Below are positions 31,694-42,575 of a stretch of DNA of 64,000 nt, piece by piece. The position numbers and the translations under genes are program-made. Origin of the DNA: Chelonoidis abingdonii (taxonomy: Eukaryota > Chordata > Testudines > Testudinidae); the NCBI RefSeq assembly GCF_003597395.2, contig NC_133774.1, forward strand, positions 41,196,854-41,260,853. The letters run 5' to 3'. Numbering within the stretch: position 1 is the first letter of the stretch; every line of letters starts with the position of its first letter. The notes beneath the pieces were generated by a model. The model had not been told where the DNA came from and did not search any database. It was given only the letters and a program-made list of their open reading frames with translations.

Positions 31694-34600
31694 TTAGGCC
31701 ACGTCTACACTACGGGATAATATCGAATTAGCTAAAATCAGTTTTATAAAACTGATATTATAAATACGATTTCATGCGGCCACACTAGGCACAGTAATTG
31801 GGCGTTGTGCGTCCATGTGTCATAAGTAGATAGGTAAGGTAAGGGTTAATTTTCTTTTACTGTAAAGGGTTTACAAAGGGAACCAAACACCTGACCAGAG
31901 GACCAATCAGGAAACAGGATTTTCAAAAGTAAGGGTGGGAACCTCTGGAGGTTTGCTTTGTTTTGGGTCTTTGTTTCCTCGGCTGTGAGTAAACACAGTT
32001 TTCTTCTAACTCATCTTTCTTCAAATTCTCCTAAACATCTGTGAGTACAAAAGGAAACAAGTAATTGGCTGTGATGTGCTTTGAATTTGTATTTACATGG
32101 TGTGTTGTTACTGTGCTGGACTGCGTTAAAGGGGGCTATCTTTTAAATCAGACTGTTATTCATTTTCTTATAAGCAAGAGCCTGTATTGAGTTCTTAATG
32201 CAGTATTATTGTTCTGTATTTCTTCTCTTTTTTTATATAAAAGTTTTCTTTTTAAAACCTGGTTGAGGTTTTTGGTTTTCTCTGGTGAGGCTACAGGAAA
32301 GGGAGTAGAAAATCTCTTTATATTAGCTTTACTAGATTGAAGCATCGCCTCAGGGGGAGGGTTGTTTCCTCTTTTGTTTTGCCTTTCAAGGAGTGTAAGT
32401 ACTGCAACGCCCAGGCTCACACAGGTGGGAGGGGGGGGGAGCAGATAACGAGGAGACAAGGGGGAGGAACTTGTTTTCCGTTGAGATAGGGAGACCCAGG
32501 GGTCTGGGTCTTGGGGGTCCTCCCAGGGAAATAAAAAAGAGGCAAAGGGTAAAAAAAAATCCAGAAAAAAAAAATAAAAAAAAGAATCAGTGAAAACAAA
32601 ACTAGTAGCGAATAAGATAAAAAAAAACAAAAAAAAAAAAAGACAAAATAAAAAAAAAAAAAAATGTGGTAGAGGTCCAAGGCTTGGGAACAGGTGTAAG
32701 AGCTAAATCTTGGTGGGCACAATTAGATCTAGCTGGATGTAGGTTTCCAGTAATAGATGTTGAACTTCTAAGCCAGATCTGAGACAGAACGTTTTACCAC
32801 CCCATGGTCCGAGGCTAACGTCGATTTCTGATAGGTTGCATTGTGGGTCAGCGTCTTCCCGTAGGCTTATCATAGTTCTCCTCAGTCTCCCCGCCCCTTG
32901 GAATCTGGGTTTTGATCATTATTAAAGTCGCGGCGTGGGTCTGGGTAAATGTCGTCATCATTCCTTCCTCCGGAAAAACATCAGCTGACATCTTACGCGC
33001 CGTTTCCACGCCGTGGATGCCTTTGGGCAGACGCCATACAGGAACATGGAGCCCATTCAGTATTTTTTTTTTCGCGACACGTTTGCGTACTGGATGCGTG
33101 GACAGAGGGCTATTACTCAGCGCTAACAGCAGCATTCACTTGTCTTTGGTGTGATGGAGCGATGGTTAACCGGTTCATTCTGTAACCGTCCCTTAACTGC
33201 CCTGAGGAACTAAACTGGATGAAATGACGTTATCTCTCTCCCCTCTGTATGTCGCTGCTATCAGGAGTGCCCTGGGTTGAACGGCCGGGGCGCACGCAAA
33301 AGCAAAATTGGGATGACTGCCCCGAGGTTCAATCCTCCTTATGGTTTCTTAAGAAATAGAGTCAGTCCTGCCTAGAAGGGCAGTGGTATTAGAGACCAGT
33401 GTACAGAGGCACAGCTGCTCGGTCAGTATTCACAGGGGGTACCCCTGCAAACAAACCCAACCTACCCGTTGCTCCTTCTCCCCACCCTTCCTGGCTATAC
33501 CGTGCAGTGTCTGCCATTTGTGGTCATGAAGTAATAGAATCAGAATAAGAAACACTGTTAGTGACATTCAAATGAGGGGAGAGCAAGCCTCCCAGCCGAT
33601 GATAGTCCAGCAAGGACATTAAGCGGTGTGGGGAGAGGAGACAACAGCAGCTGCTGCTATGATCAGTCCACGGCAGTAACAGAATATCTTTTCTTTACAC
33701 GGAAAGGGAGGTGGCTGAAGCCCCCAGCTTGCTTATGATGAATTCTAGGTTATTAGCCGTTCTGTCACTATCTACTGGTAAAACCAGGATGAGCCCTCAT
33801 GTCAACGATGTTATTACATGAGGACGGTTACTCGTCCATACTGACCAGCTCTACACAAGGGAGGCGGAGGGAGAGGGCGGATATCGCTCTGTCCTATGCT
33901 GCCAGCATCACGTCACTCAGCAAGCATTCAGTAACATAGGGTGACATTGAAAGAAAGTTCAAAAATATTTCTTTCTCTTTTCTTTCACGTGTGGTGGAGG
34001 GGAAAAAGGCTGAGGAGCTTCCCTGAACCACGCCGACGACATGTGTTTGAAACTACAGACGATTTGGGAAGCTCACAAGAATGCAAAATACTTTTCAGAG
34101 ACTGCTGTGGACGTGGGATATCTGGAGTCCTTCAGACCCCTCCATTGCCAGGAGTGTTCCATTTGAGTCTCCTGGCTTTGTCCCGTTACGTTGTCAACGT
34201 CAGCGCTGCTATCCTGGAGATTTTTTTTCAAAAACGCTTTTGGGCATCGTCTCTGTAACAGAGCTCGAACAACAGATTTGTCTCCCCATACTGTGATCAG
34301 ATCAGTATCTCCTGTAACGGTCCATGTGGAGTGTTTTTTGGATTGGGACTGCATCGCCACCCCGGCGTTGCATCAGTAGCTCCACGCTGGACAACAGGAA
34401 TGTAATTCAAAAAGTTCGCAGGGGCTTTCCTGTTTACTACGCCCGCCTGCATCAAGTTCAGATGCTGTCCAGTGCGGTCAGTGGTAGCATGTGAGATATC
34501 GCCCGGAGACCAATAACGTCGATTTCCGTCCACACTAACCGTAATCCGATATGTTAATATCGAATTTAGCGCTACTCCTCTCGTCTGGAAGGAGTACAGA

Positions 34601-34700
34601 AATCGATTTAAAGATCCCTTTATATCGATATAAAGGGCGTTGTAGTGTGGACGGGTACAGCGTTAAATCGATTTAAACGCGTAGTGTAGACCAGACCTTA
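31694..34700 (+). mobile_element. Harbinger-like DNA transposon with nested LTR
   Basis: The element 31697-34697 is flanked by TTA on both sides (31694-31696, 34698-34700), the 3-bp TWA duplication of PIF/Harbinger elements. Ends: GGCCACGTCTACACTACG at the left; the reverse complement of the right is GGTCTGGTCTACACTACG (15 of 18). AT-rich palindromes with ATCGATTTAAA text lie beside both ends. The interior is 31697-31817 plus 32802-34697 around a solo LTR. The frames inside (33941-34258, 34073-34360) do not show transposase or Myb motifs to me, so I call it non-autonomous. I recall related elements in turtle genomes. Confidence 0.85.
31813..32806 (+). mobile_element. Solo LTR, family A (copy 4), inside the Harbinger-like element
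   Basis: The LTR 31818-32801 (984 bp) begins TGTCATAAG and is flanked by a perfect 5-bp duplication CCATG (31813-31817, 32802-32806). It shares GAACCAAACACCTGACCAGA and the GGAGACCCAGGGGTCTGGG-like block with the minus-strand copies. It has unusually long A-rich tracts at 32525-32665. The terminal base pair at the right end is degenerate (CC rather than CA). Frames 32160-32722 on the minus strand are products of the poly-A/T tract. Confidence 0.88.
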
Positions 34701-34849
34701 GAGAGAATCATAGGAGTTGGACTTACTTATACTTGCTTTGTTTATAGAGGAGCTTTTATCAGCGCTGTTTAACACTTAGATACCTTAAGATGAATACAAA
34801 CATGCCTTTCTGTGAAACATTTAAATACATTTATTTTTATTATTATTAT
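34701..34849. other. Spacer with (TTA)n microsatellite
   Basis: AT-rich. A (TTA/ATT)n run lies at about 34832-34860. Confidence 0.6.
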
Positions 34850-35115
34850 TATTATTAATTAATTTATTTAGTTCTATAACCATAGCACCTAGGAGTCATA
34901 GTCATAAACGCAGACCCCAGTGCGCTAGGTGCTGTACCAGCACACAACAAAATGATAGTCCGTGCACCAAGGAGCTTGCAATCCAAGTATAAGACAAGAG
35001 ACAACAGCTGGATACAAACAGATGGGGGAGTGCAAGTAAACAATAAGACAATATTGGTAAGAATGATGGGCTGTGGTACCAGCAGCCTAACCATTCTCAA
35101 GTTATTTGTAGGCAT
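34850..35115 (-). repeat. Dispersed repeat (family C), minus copy
   Basis: CATAGCACCTAGGAGTCATA, then GTGCGCTAGGTGCTGTACC, AAGGAGCTTGCAATCCAAGT and ATAAGACAAGAGACAAC. Recognisable relatives lie at 39690-39800 (minus), 52811-52945 (plus) and 63075-63170 (plus). It is an old SINE- or LINE-tail-like family; its class is not known to me. Confidence 0.7.
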
Positions 35116-36212
35116 GTAATCACTGTCACTACATAAAAAGATGAGCTGTTAAAGCTCCCAAAGGCAGATGTTATCAAGCAGAATGTACAGCAATAGGGCT
35201 GTTTCAAGCTTTAGGATTAAGCCAGTTTTCTTTCAGACCTTAAAAGTTATTGCTTTAAAAAATGGATATCCTTAGGCAAATGGGGAAAAAGAAAATAAGA
35301 ATAAATCTAAGTCTCAATGTAAGATAATGTAACCATATTTATTAGGTTTCCATTTCAGTTTGAAGATTAATTACATTAACTGCATCCGGTCTGCTGGAAA
35401 AACATGTAGCTGGTTTTCTTGTATTTAATAATGCCGTATGTCCATGCTTTTGAGTCCTTTGGGCACTAAGACTTCTGACAGATGGATTACCAAAATAATA
35501 GTCTTACTCATTCTGGTTCCTTAGTATTAATCTCTTCACTAGGGGCCAGATTCTGACACCTTTACTCTGGGGAGGGATCTCAATTAAGTATCAGAATCCA
35601 GCTATTGTTACTGTTATTTTGCTAACCCACTTGCTCAGACGTCACAATGCACGTAATTTGAATGTTCTTCCATTTATATATGTTATAAATGTTCTTCCAT
35701 TTATATAAATTGTGGGAAGGATTGGTATCTTCTAAGATGAAAAATTCTATTTCATTGCCCAAAGGAACAGCAGTCTCATACTATATGTAAGAACATAGTT
35801 TTATCAGCACCATGTCTCTAACACATAGCTTTTGGTATTCTACATAGGAGGTGTAGCCCCGCAGAGATTCAGTACAGTATTTGAGAGAATATATATTGAG
35901 TGACCTTAGTACATTGATCCATAATTTATTTCTCCATGTTGCAAATTCATAAATGCATGGCTTATAAATAGGCTTGGCAGGATTCAATTTTAATTGGTAA
36001 CTGTCAGTAAATGTTGATTTCAGATGATGCACTGAAATTACCCCCCACCCCCCAAAATCAATCGGTAAGAGTCGGCATGCCTGAAGGGATAAGTTGTACT
36101 GGCCCTGCGGCCATTCAAGGAGCCCTCTGCAGCCCTGCTGATATAGGTTTGAGTGAGCAGGTCCCTGACAGCAGATCTGCAGATGGATCACTGTGTTGCC
36201 TCAGGGCTGGTG
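35116..36212. other. Mostly unrecognised, small tandem duplication
   Basis: AATGTTCTTCCATTTATATA occurs twice, at about 35659-35678 and 35688-35707, a 29-bp step. The rest is non-coding. Confidence 0.45.
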
Positions 36213-38130
36213 ATACCTGTGACAGTGTACCCCATAAGGCTTTATGGGGGACGTGCTCATAAATGTATGTATGATATAACTGGAATAGGGTTTTGCTACA
36301 TATGCCATGTATCATATCTATGTAAAGGTTACGATCTACTGGTTAAGTTCATCCTAGTTGTATGCAGGCGCCATTTGTGTGTTCAAAGTTATGAACATTG
36401 GCTGTATAATCGCTTGATTTCTAAGTAGCTTTAGTTAGAACCTTTGGTCATGCCATAGTATTCTTTCCCAAATCTGAACCTTAGCGTCCAGAAAATGAGA
36501 CACTAGCATGAATCCTCTAGCTTAATTACCACTTTAGATTCCTGTAGTGCTGCCCAAACCAGAAATTCAGTGTCGGTACACTCTGGTCCCCAAAAACCTT
36601 CCCTGGGACCCAAGACTCAGATTCCTTGGAATCTCACAACAAGGAATAAACCATTCCCTCCCTAGGTTTACCCTGGAAGACCTGTTTCCCCCACCATTCC
36701 TGGTGAGTACAGACTCAATCCCATTGAGCTTACCTAGAAAAAATATAAACAGGTCTTAAAAAGCAAACTTTTAAATAAAAAGAAAGAAAAAACATAAAAA
36801 TGTTTCTGTAATCAAGATGAAATATTACCAGGCGTTCTTTTTAGCTTAATAACAAATGGATAAACAGCCATATCCAGGAAATACAATTTAAAATATTCCA
36901 GCAAACTACACATTTTGCACATAAAGAAAAACACAAATAAAAGACTATAACCGCCTTTTTACTTACTCACTATTTTGACAGATAAGAGGGACTGTAGCAG
37001 GGAGTTGCCAGACCTTGGTTTTCACTTCCTAGTCTGTCCAGGACCCAGAGAGAATAAAGCCAAACCCAAAACTCAACAAAGGCCTTCCTCCCTTGAGATG
37101 AAAGTATGCTTGTTCCTGATTGTCCTCTGGTCAGGTGTTTTTGTTAACTCTTTCCAGGTGAAGAGACAGTAACCTTAGCTATCTGTTTATGACGGTCACT
37201 TCTTGGGAAGGAATGTGCAAATTAATTGTTCAGTCAGGAGCACTTAACAAGACAAGAGAGCTTTGGAAGACTCCATTCCACATAAGAAGTCACCTAGGAC
37301 TTCAGGTAGCATGTGGGTAATGGTGTACCTGCAAGTCTTGAGGCATGCACGGCATGTGACTTTGCCAATGTGATTCCAAATCTCCATTTTGTGACTGGAT
37401 TCTTACACAGGGTGAGTGAGGGGTTCTCCACCACAAGAGAGATCCTCCATTTGGTCCGTTCAGCTGCTAAGAGAAAGGCCTCTTCCACCCCCAGATACTT
37501 AAGGAAAACTTGGAAAAAGACAGTAACTAGAGGGGTTGTGAGATGCTGGACACAAGCTAAAAGGAGATTAGTCTGTAAAAGGGAGCATTCTGAACTGATG
37601 AGGAACTTATCTGATTTAGTTTGATTAGACATTAGATTTGGTGCATTTTATTTTATTTTGCTTGGTAACTTACTTTGTTCTGGTCTGTTACTACCTTGGA
37701 ACCACTTAAATCCTGCTTTCCTGTATTAATAAAATCACTTTTACTTATTAATTAACTCAGATAATTAGGGGAGCAAAACAACTGTGCAATATTCTCTATC
37801 AATGTTATAGAGCGTGTGAACAATTTTATTGAGTTTACCTGCATTAGCTTATACAGGGATAAAATGGATTTATTTGGGTTTAGACCCATTGGAGTTGGGC
37901 ATCTGAGTGCTAAGACAGCACACTTCTGTGAGCTGTTTTCAGGTAAACCTGCAGCTTTGGGGCAGGTAATTCAGACGCTGGATCTGTGTTAGAGCAGATG
38001 GGAGTGTCTGGCTCAGCAAGACAGGGTGCTGGAGTCCTGAGCTGGCAGGGAAAACAGGAGCAGAGGTAGTTTTGGCACATCAGTTGGCAGCTCCCAAGGG
38101 GGTTTCTGTGATCCAACCCATCACAATACC
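36213..38130 (+). mobile_element. Solo LTR (family D) containing a nested solo LTR
   Basis: The LTR runs 36218-38125, begins TGTGACAGTG and ends CCATCACA, with a perfect 5-bp duplication ATACC at 36213-36217 and 38126-38130. Without the inner LTR it is about 1160 bp. An AATAAA signal lies at 37728-37733 in CTGTATTAATAAAATCAC. No coding interior. The frames at 37294-37632 and 37910-38146 are inside the LTR. Class (Gypsy- or retrovirus-like) is not settled. Confidence 0.9.
36446..37198 (-). mobile_element. Solo LTR, family A (copy 3), nested and antisense
   Basis: The LTR 36451-37193 (743 bp) starts TGCCATAG and ends TTTATGAC, with a 5-bp duplication GGTCA at 36446-36450 and 37194-37198 (the final A of the LTR appears lost). 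Family membership is shown by AGCTTAATTACCACTTTAGA and TCCTCTGGTCAGGTG. It is somewhat shorter than copies 2 and 4 because of small internal deletions. Confidence 0.88.
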
Positions 38131-38515
38131 CAAGCCTCGAAAGCACAAGGTGTCAGGGGAGGCTGAGATTCTGGTGTGGCAGAGCAGAGATCCCTGGCCA
38201 GGATTGCAAGGAGGAGGAGGAGGACAACCCCTGCCTGTGTGAGAGGCCACCTCACTGCTGAATGACTTCTGTGGCCGTGCAGGGAGCCCTGTGCAGCCCT
38301 CCTGTCATGGACCCTGCTCTCTCATTTACCAGCTGGGGGATCTCTGTTCTTCCTCACCAGTGCTGCCCTAACTCTAACACCAACCCTCTCCCCTCTCCCC
38401 CAAATGTAAAAATAAAAATAGAGGAAAAATCTTTAAAATGAAAACTGATAAAAATATTGAAATTTAGAAAAAAATAAAAATTGAATTCTGCCAGCGTGCT
38501 TATGAAATCAGTAGG
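38131..38515. other. No gene; moderately GC-rich then A-rich
   Basis: Non-coding flanking sequence of the LTR. GAGGAGGAGGAGGA lies near 38211-38224 and an A-rich run at 38405-38480. Confidence 0.5.
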
Positions 38516-39135
38516 GACAGGGACCATTGTAACCATCTAGTTCAAGCCCCTATATTACACAGGCAATATGATTCCCCGAATTAATTCCTGTTTGAACTAC
38601 AGCATATCTTTTAGAAAAGCACTCAAACTTTATTTAAAAATGTACAGTGGTAGCAAATCCGTCAAAATCCTTGGGAAGATGTTCCAGTGGTTAATTACTC
38701 TCACAGTTAAGATGTATTTTCAGTCTAAATTTGTCTAGCTTCATCTTCCAGCCATTGGATCTTGTTATAACTTTGTCGGCTAGAGTGAAAAGCGTTCTGT
38801 CATCAAATATTCTCTCTGTAGCTACTTATAGATTGATCACTTCACTCCTTAATCTTCTCTTTGTTAAGAAAACAGATTGAGCTCCTTGAGTCTTTCACTA
38901 GAAGGAATTTTTTTTAATCCTACACTCATTCTCGTGGCTCTTCTCTAAACCCTCTCCAATTTAATTGACATGCTTCTTGGACTGTGGAGACCAGAACTGG
39001 ACACAGTATCCAATAGAGGTAATATGATCTCTCTACTCCTATTTGCTATTCCTCTGTTTATGTAGCCAAGGCTATATTGTCTCAGGGGGAGCTCATGTTC
39101 AGCTGATTAGCCACCATTACTCCCAAGTAGAGCTG
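38516..39135 (-). mobile_element. CR1 LINE 3' fragment
   Basis: The plus strand reads the reverse complement of a CR1 3' UTR and ORF end: GACCATTGTAACCATCTAG, GTTCCAGTGGTTAATTACTC, TTAATCTTCTCTTTGTTAAG and CCAGAACTGGACACAGTATC. It is degenerate, with no open frame. Confidence 0.8.
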
Positions 39136-39880
39136 GTCAGACAAGACAGACAAGAATGATTTCAAAGTGAACTAAGCAAAATAATATCTTAAGCTAGAGT
39201 TTTATTTTTATATTTATATAGATATCTCTCTCTATATATACGTCTATATATATAGACAGAGAGAGAGAGAGAAGAGAGTGACGTTTATAAAATACATTGG
39301 ATACTGAATACAAATCTCCAGTTAGTTTATCCTGTTCTGGCAGCATTTGCTAGTGGGGAAATCACATTTTTCCAAAGCTGATTTATAGCATCTTCTCAGC
39401 TGCATGTTCTTCAAGCTTTCTGTGGAATAAAATAATCTTGCTTCAAGTTCCTAATAATCACATCACAACTCAGAGCACGTTCCTTGTTTAATGTTACAGT
39501 TTGACAGTCAAGATACTTCAAGCAAAAGATTTTCTTGCTCATGTCCTTCCATGCTGGTATGTGGTTGTCTGTCTTCTTTTGGGGGTTAACTACGTGAATA
39601 ACTTAGTGGTACAGGAACTGGCTTGAAGCACGAAGACTCTCCGGAATCACAAGTTCAAATTATAGCATTTCATCATCGTTGTTATTGTTATTTATTATTA
39701 ATTTATTTGTACTGAGATGGGTCCTCTGGGTTCCAACAAGGGATTAGGGATCCATTGTACTAGACAATGTACGAAGACACAGCAAAAGGACAGTTCATGT
39801 TGCTCTGTGTGTGTGTGTGTGTGTAGAGAGAGAGAAATCTAAACTGCTTACAAGCACATGGGTCTTTGATTAATTACATA
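39136..39880. other. Spacer with microsatellites and a family C fragment
   Basis: A palindromic TATA/CT tract (TATATAGATATCTCTCTCTA onward) lies at 39213-39277. A (TG)n tract sits at 39806-39825 followed by (AG)n. About 39690-39800 resembles family C (minus). GTGAATAACTTAGTGGTACAG near 39593-39613 recalls a tRNA-like SINE head but lacks a B box I can defend. Confidence 0.5.
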
Positions 39881-40160
39881 GTGCTGCTCATCTGAAGAGT
39901 ACAAAACATTTTACAAAGATGAATAAGTGTTGTTATCCGTATTTCACACTTAGGGGAGCTGATTGGAAAATTTCAAATTGTTTCTAAATGTCAATAGAAG
40001 ACACAAAATTTCTATAATTTTTTTGCAGTAATTTTTTTTCCATTCTTATGACCAGGTTTAAAATTGATGCACAGGAAAGTTAAGTGCTTTGGTTAAGAGT
40101 CAGGAATAGAACCTAGCTCTTCTTGCTCCCAGTCCTGTGATCTAACCGCTAGCCATTTTC
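39881..40160 (-). repeat. MIR-like SINE, degenerate
   Basis: The plus strand ends with GAATAGAACCTAGCTCTTCT, then CCCAGTCCTGTGATCTAACC and GCTAGCCATT. This is the reverse complement of a tRNA-derived core SINE head (B box then A box). The older part to the left is weak. Confidence 0.6.
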
Positions 40161-41335
40161 CTTTGAAGTGCTGGCCTTCACTGAGAATAGTGTGGAGACT
40201 CAGTTCTCCACACGGAGCTCTAGGAAATATTGTGACACAGGCTGGCAAAATCCTGAGAGATCCAGGAAATTGTGATGCGTTACATCTGAGCCTGAGTCTG
40301 CTTAAACCTGATGACTCATCCCAGATTAAGAGACAATTAATTGAGGAGGGTCATGATCAATTATATAGTTGGGGTAACCAGGAAGATACTATACTGAACT
40401 AATGCTTTAGTATACAGGAACTTGAGACGGCTATAGATATTGGCAAGAATACATCCCCAGCTAAATATCAGATATGTAACAACATTTAATATCTCTGAAA
40501 GCAGTTTGAGGGATCTCTTGGAATTATACAACACTATACGGGAAAAAGGAGTGATAAAGCTAGGGTGGAAATTCCAATGGGAAAACCAGGCAAACTATCC
40601 ATAAAAGTGGATGCCTCCACGTCCTGTCCAATTGCCCATATGTCTTGACGGGGTAACATTATGGAGAGAATGATGGATGAAAGATTGATTGCCTGTTTTG
40701 AAAACAATGTCAGTACAAATAAGGTGCAGAGTGGTTTTAGGAGAGGAAGATGCACCATTGAATACATTGTTAAATTAGAAACTGAAATACAAAACTGTAT
40801 GTGGCACAAAAGGTTCAATGATAGCTGTCTTTCTAGATATTGAAAGGGCTTAGGACATTCTGTGGAGGGAAGGCTCGTTGTACGGAATAGGTGCTCTAGG
40901 GATAAGGGGAAGAATGAAAGGGTGGTACATTATTAAAAATGGTACATGACAGGGAAGTGTTATCACACAACCTTATTTAATATTATGATAAATGATTTCC
41001 CAAAACAAATAAGTTCCAGGGTAGGTGTCACTCTATTCACAGATGACTGTGCTCTGTGGGTTAGGAGCAGTAATACTGAGGTGGTAGAAAAGAGACTCAA
41101 CAAAACACTACAGGAGACCTCTGTTTTGGGGAAATGCATGGCATTTCAAGTTCTCCATTGCTAAAGCCAAAGGATGAATTTTTACAAAAAGGCAAGTTAC
41201 AAAGGAATGTAAACTGTAGGTCTTTATGGAGAACCAATAGATATAGTTAAAATGTTAACATTTGACTCAAAGCTTAACGAATGCTTGGAAGAAAAGCAAG
41301 TTAAGAAAAATAAGCAGCCCCTTCCTTTCTATTAA
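40161..41335 (+). pseudogene. Jockey-like LINE reverse transcriptase remnant
   Basis: The reading runs from EGHDQLYSWGNQEDTILN (about 40345) through a degenerate thumb-like zone to IMERMMDERLIACFENN (40660 onward), VQSGFRRGRCTIEYIVKLETE (40720-40785), lost motif A, LFNIMINDFPKQISS (40975-41015), then VTLFTDDCALWVRSSNTEVV (41027-41090; the catalytic text is T-D-D), and an alternative frame KFSIAKAKG near 41145. At least three frames are used. It is unlike the CR1 copies and unlike the LINE at 2.1-6.5 kb. The K/I-M-E-R-M and Q-S-G-F-R-R-G-R blocks suggest the jockey/CR1 superfamily. The clade assignment is a guess. Confidence 0.7.
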
Positions 41336-42268
41336 TATGTGAAATCTCCCAATAAAAGTCACAGAAAAGTCTCTCAAAGTCCTTCACCAAAGCCAGGGGA
41401 ATCTGGAATTCATGTTCCTGATTTTTCTGAGGTGCCCCAGGTTTCCTGGGGGGTAGGGTGATAAACAACCTTCACTGATAACCCTGTACACTTTTCTTTG
41501 TTGTAGGACCCAAACTTGCAACAAGATCTGCTAATGAGGACCCTAGCATACATGTATAGTCCCAGTGAAGTCAGTGAGGTACCACAGAGTGTAAATCTGT
41601 GCCGGTTCAGGAACTAAAAACAAGAAGGGGGCACAAACCCAATTTAAATATCCTTTGCAGATCACCTGTAACTTTAGACAGTATATTTTGTGCCAAGACA
41701 AGTTCTACAGAAGAACAGCTCTCTCTATTAGAGAAAGAGAAAGTTAATAAAAGTTAATTAAACTTTAGCAAGTTAATAATTTAAACAATTTGTTTAATTT
41801 TTCATTTGCCATGTAAAGGCATTGGCATGCATGTAACTCCTGCACAAACCCAGCATTTGATTGCTTTAAGTCTGTTAGGGCTTGATTCTGGCCACAACTT
41901 CACAGGTGTAAATCCTATAGACTGAGGGCACAGTTAGGTCTGTAGTAACACATTTTATGAAAAAGAGAAGAGACCCATTCACACACATGTGCACACTTTT
42001 TATACTTGAAGTTATTGCAACTGCATGTGGACATCAAGGGCTTGATCCTGCAGGGTTCTGATAATGGTGGTCTTAGTCCAAGCAAAACTTTTACACAGCT
42101 GCTTCTCTTTAAATGTATGAGTAGTCTGATTGATTTACATTGGACAACTCATACTTAAAATTAAGCAGATGCTTACAAGTTTTTCTGGACTAGGGCCAGA
42201 CTGCTTAGCATCTCACAGAAGTGAGCCAGAACTGCAGATCTCCAGCTGGCTTTACATAGCATTGCTCC
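41336..42268. other. No gene seen
   Basis: Non-coding, AT-rich. A GTGAAGTCAGTGAGGTA segment at 41567-41583 resembles the dispersed GACTTCAATGGGA core. Confidence 0.45.
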
Positions 42269-42575
42269 AGGGTATGTCTACTGGAAGTAGTGCTGGAGAT
42301 ATAGTTTCCAGTTTTGGTTGCTGTACGTATGCTATAGAGCTATAGCTCTAAAAATAGCCGCATAGTGATGGCAGTGTAGATGGTAGGATGGGTTAGCTGC
42401 CTGAGTAAGTACTTAGGGTCCTGGGTGGGATTGTACTCTGGGCAGCTGGCTCATCCTGCCAGCCCTGCCATTGCAGCTATCTTTTTTTTTTTACTGCACT
42501 GGCTTGATCAAAGCTGGCCCAGGTAAGCCAGCCAAGCTGGAAGTTACATCGCTAGCTTGAGTGGAGACATACCCT
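42269..42575. mobile_element. MITE with AGGGTATGTCTAC ends
   Basis: The left end is AGGGTATGTCTACTGGAAG and the reverse complement of the right end is AGGGTATGTCTCCACTCAAG: a 13-bp terminal inverted repeat with one mismatch. The inner part has GTGTAGATGG and a T run at 42483-42492. The target duplication was not resolved. Confidence 0.75.

Noticed and set aside
32160..32722. Phe-rich membrane-like protein of 156 codons on the minus strand
   Set aside because: It is a translation of the poly(A)/(T) tract in a solo LTR.
39213..39277. Regulatory palindrome
   Set aside because: It is a TA/CT microsatellite; simple repeats make such palindromes.
39590..39665. tRNA gene
   Set aside because: Only an A box-like start is visible; no acceptor stem or T arm could be paired.
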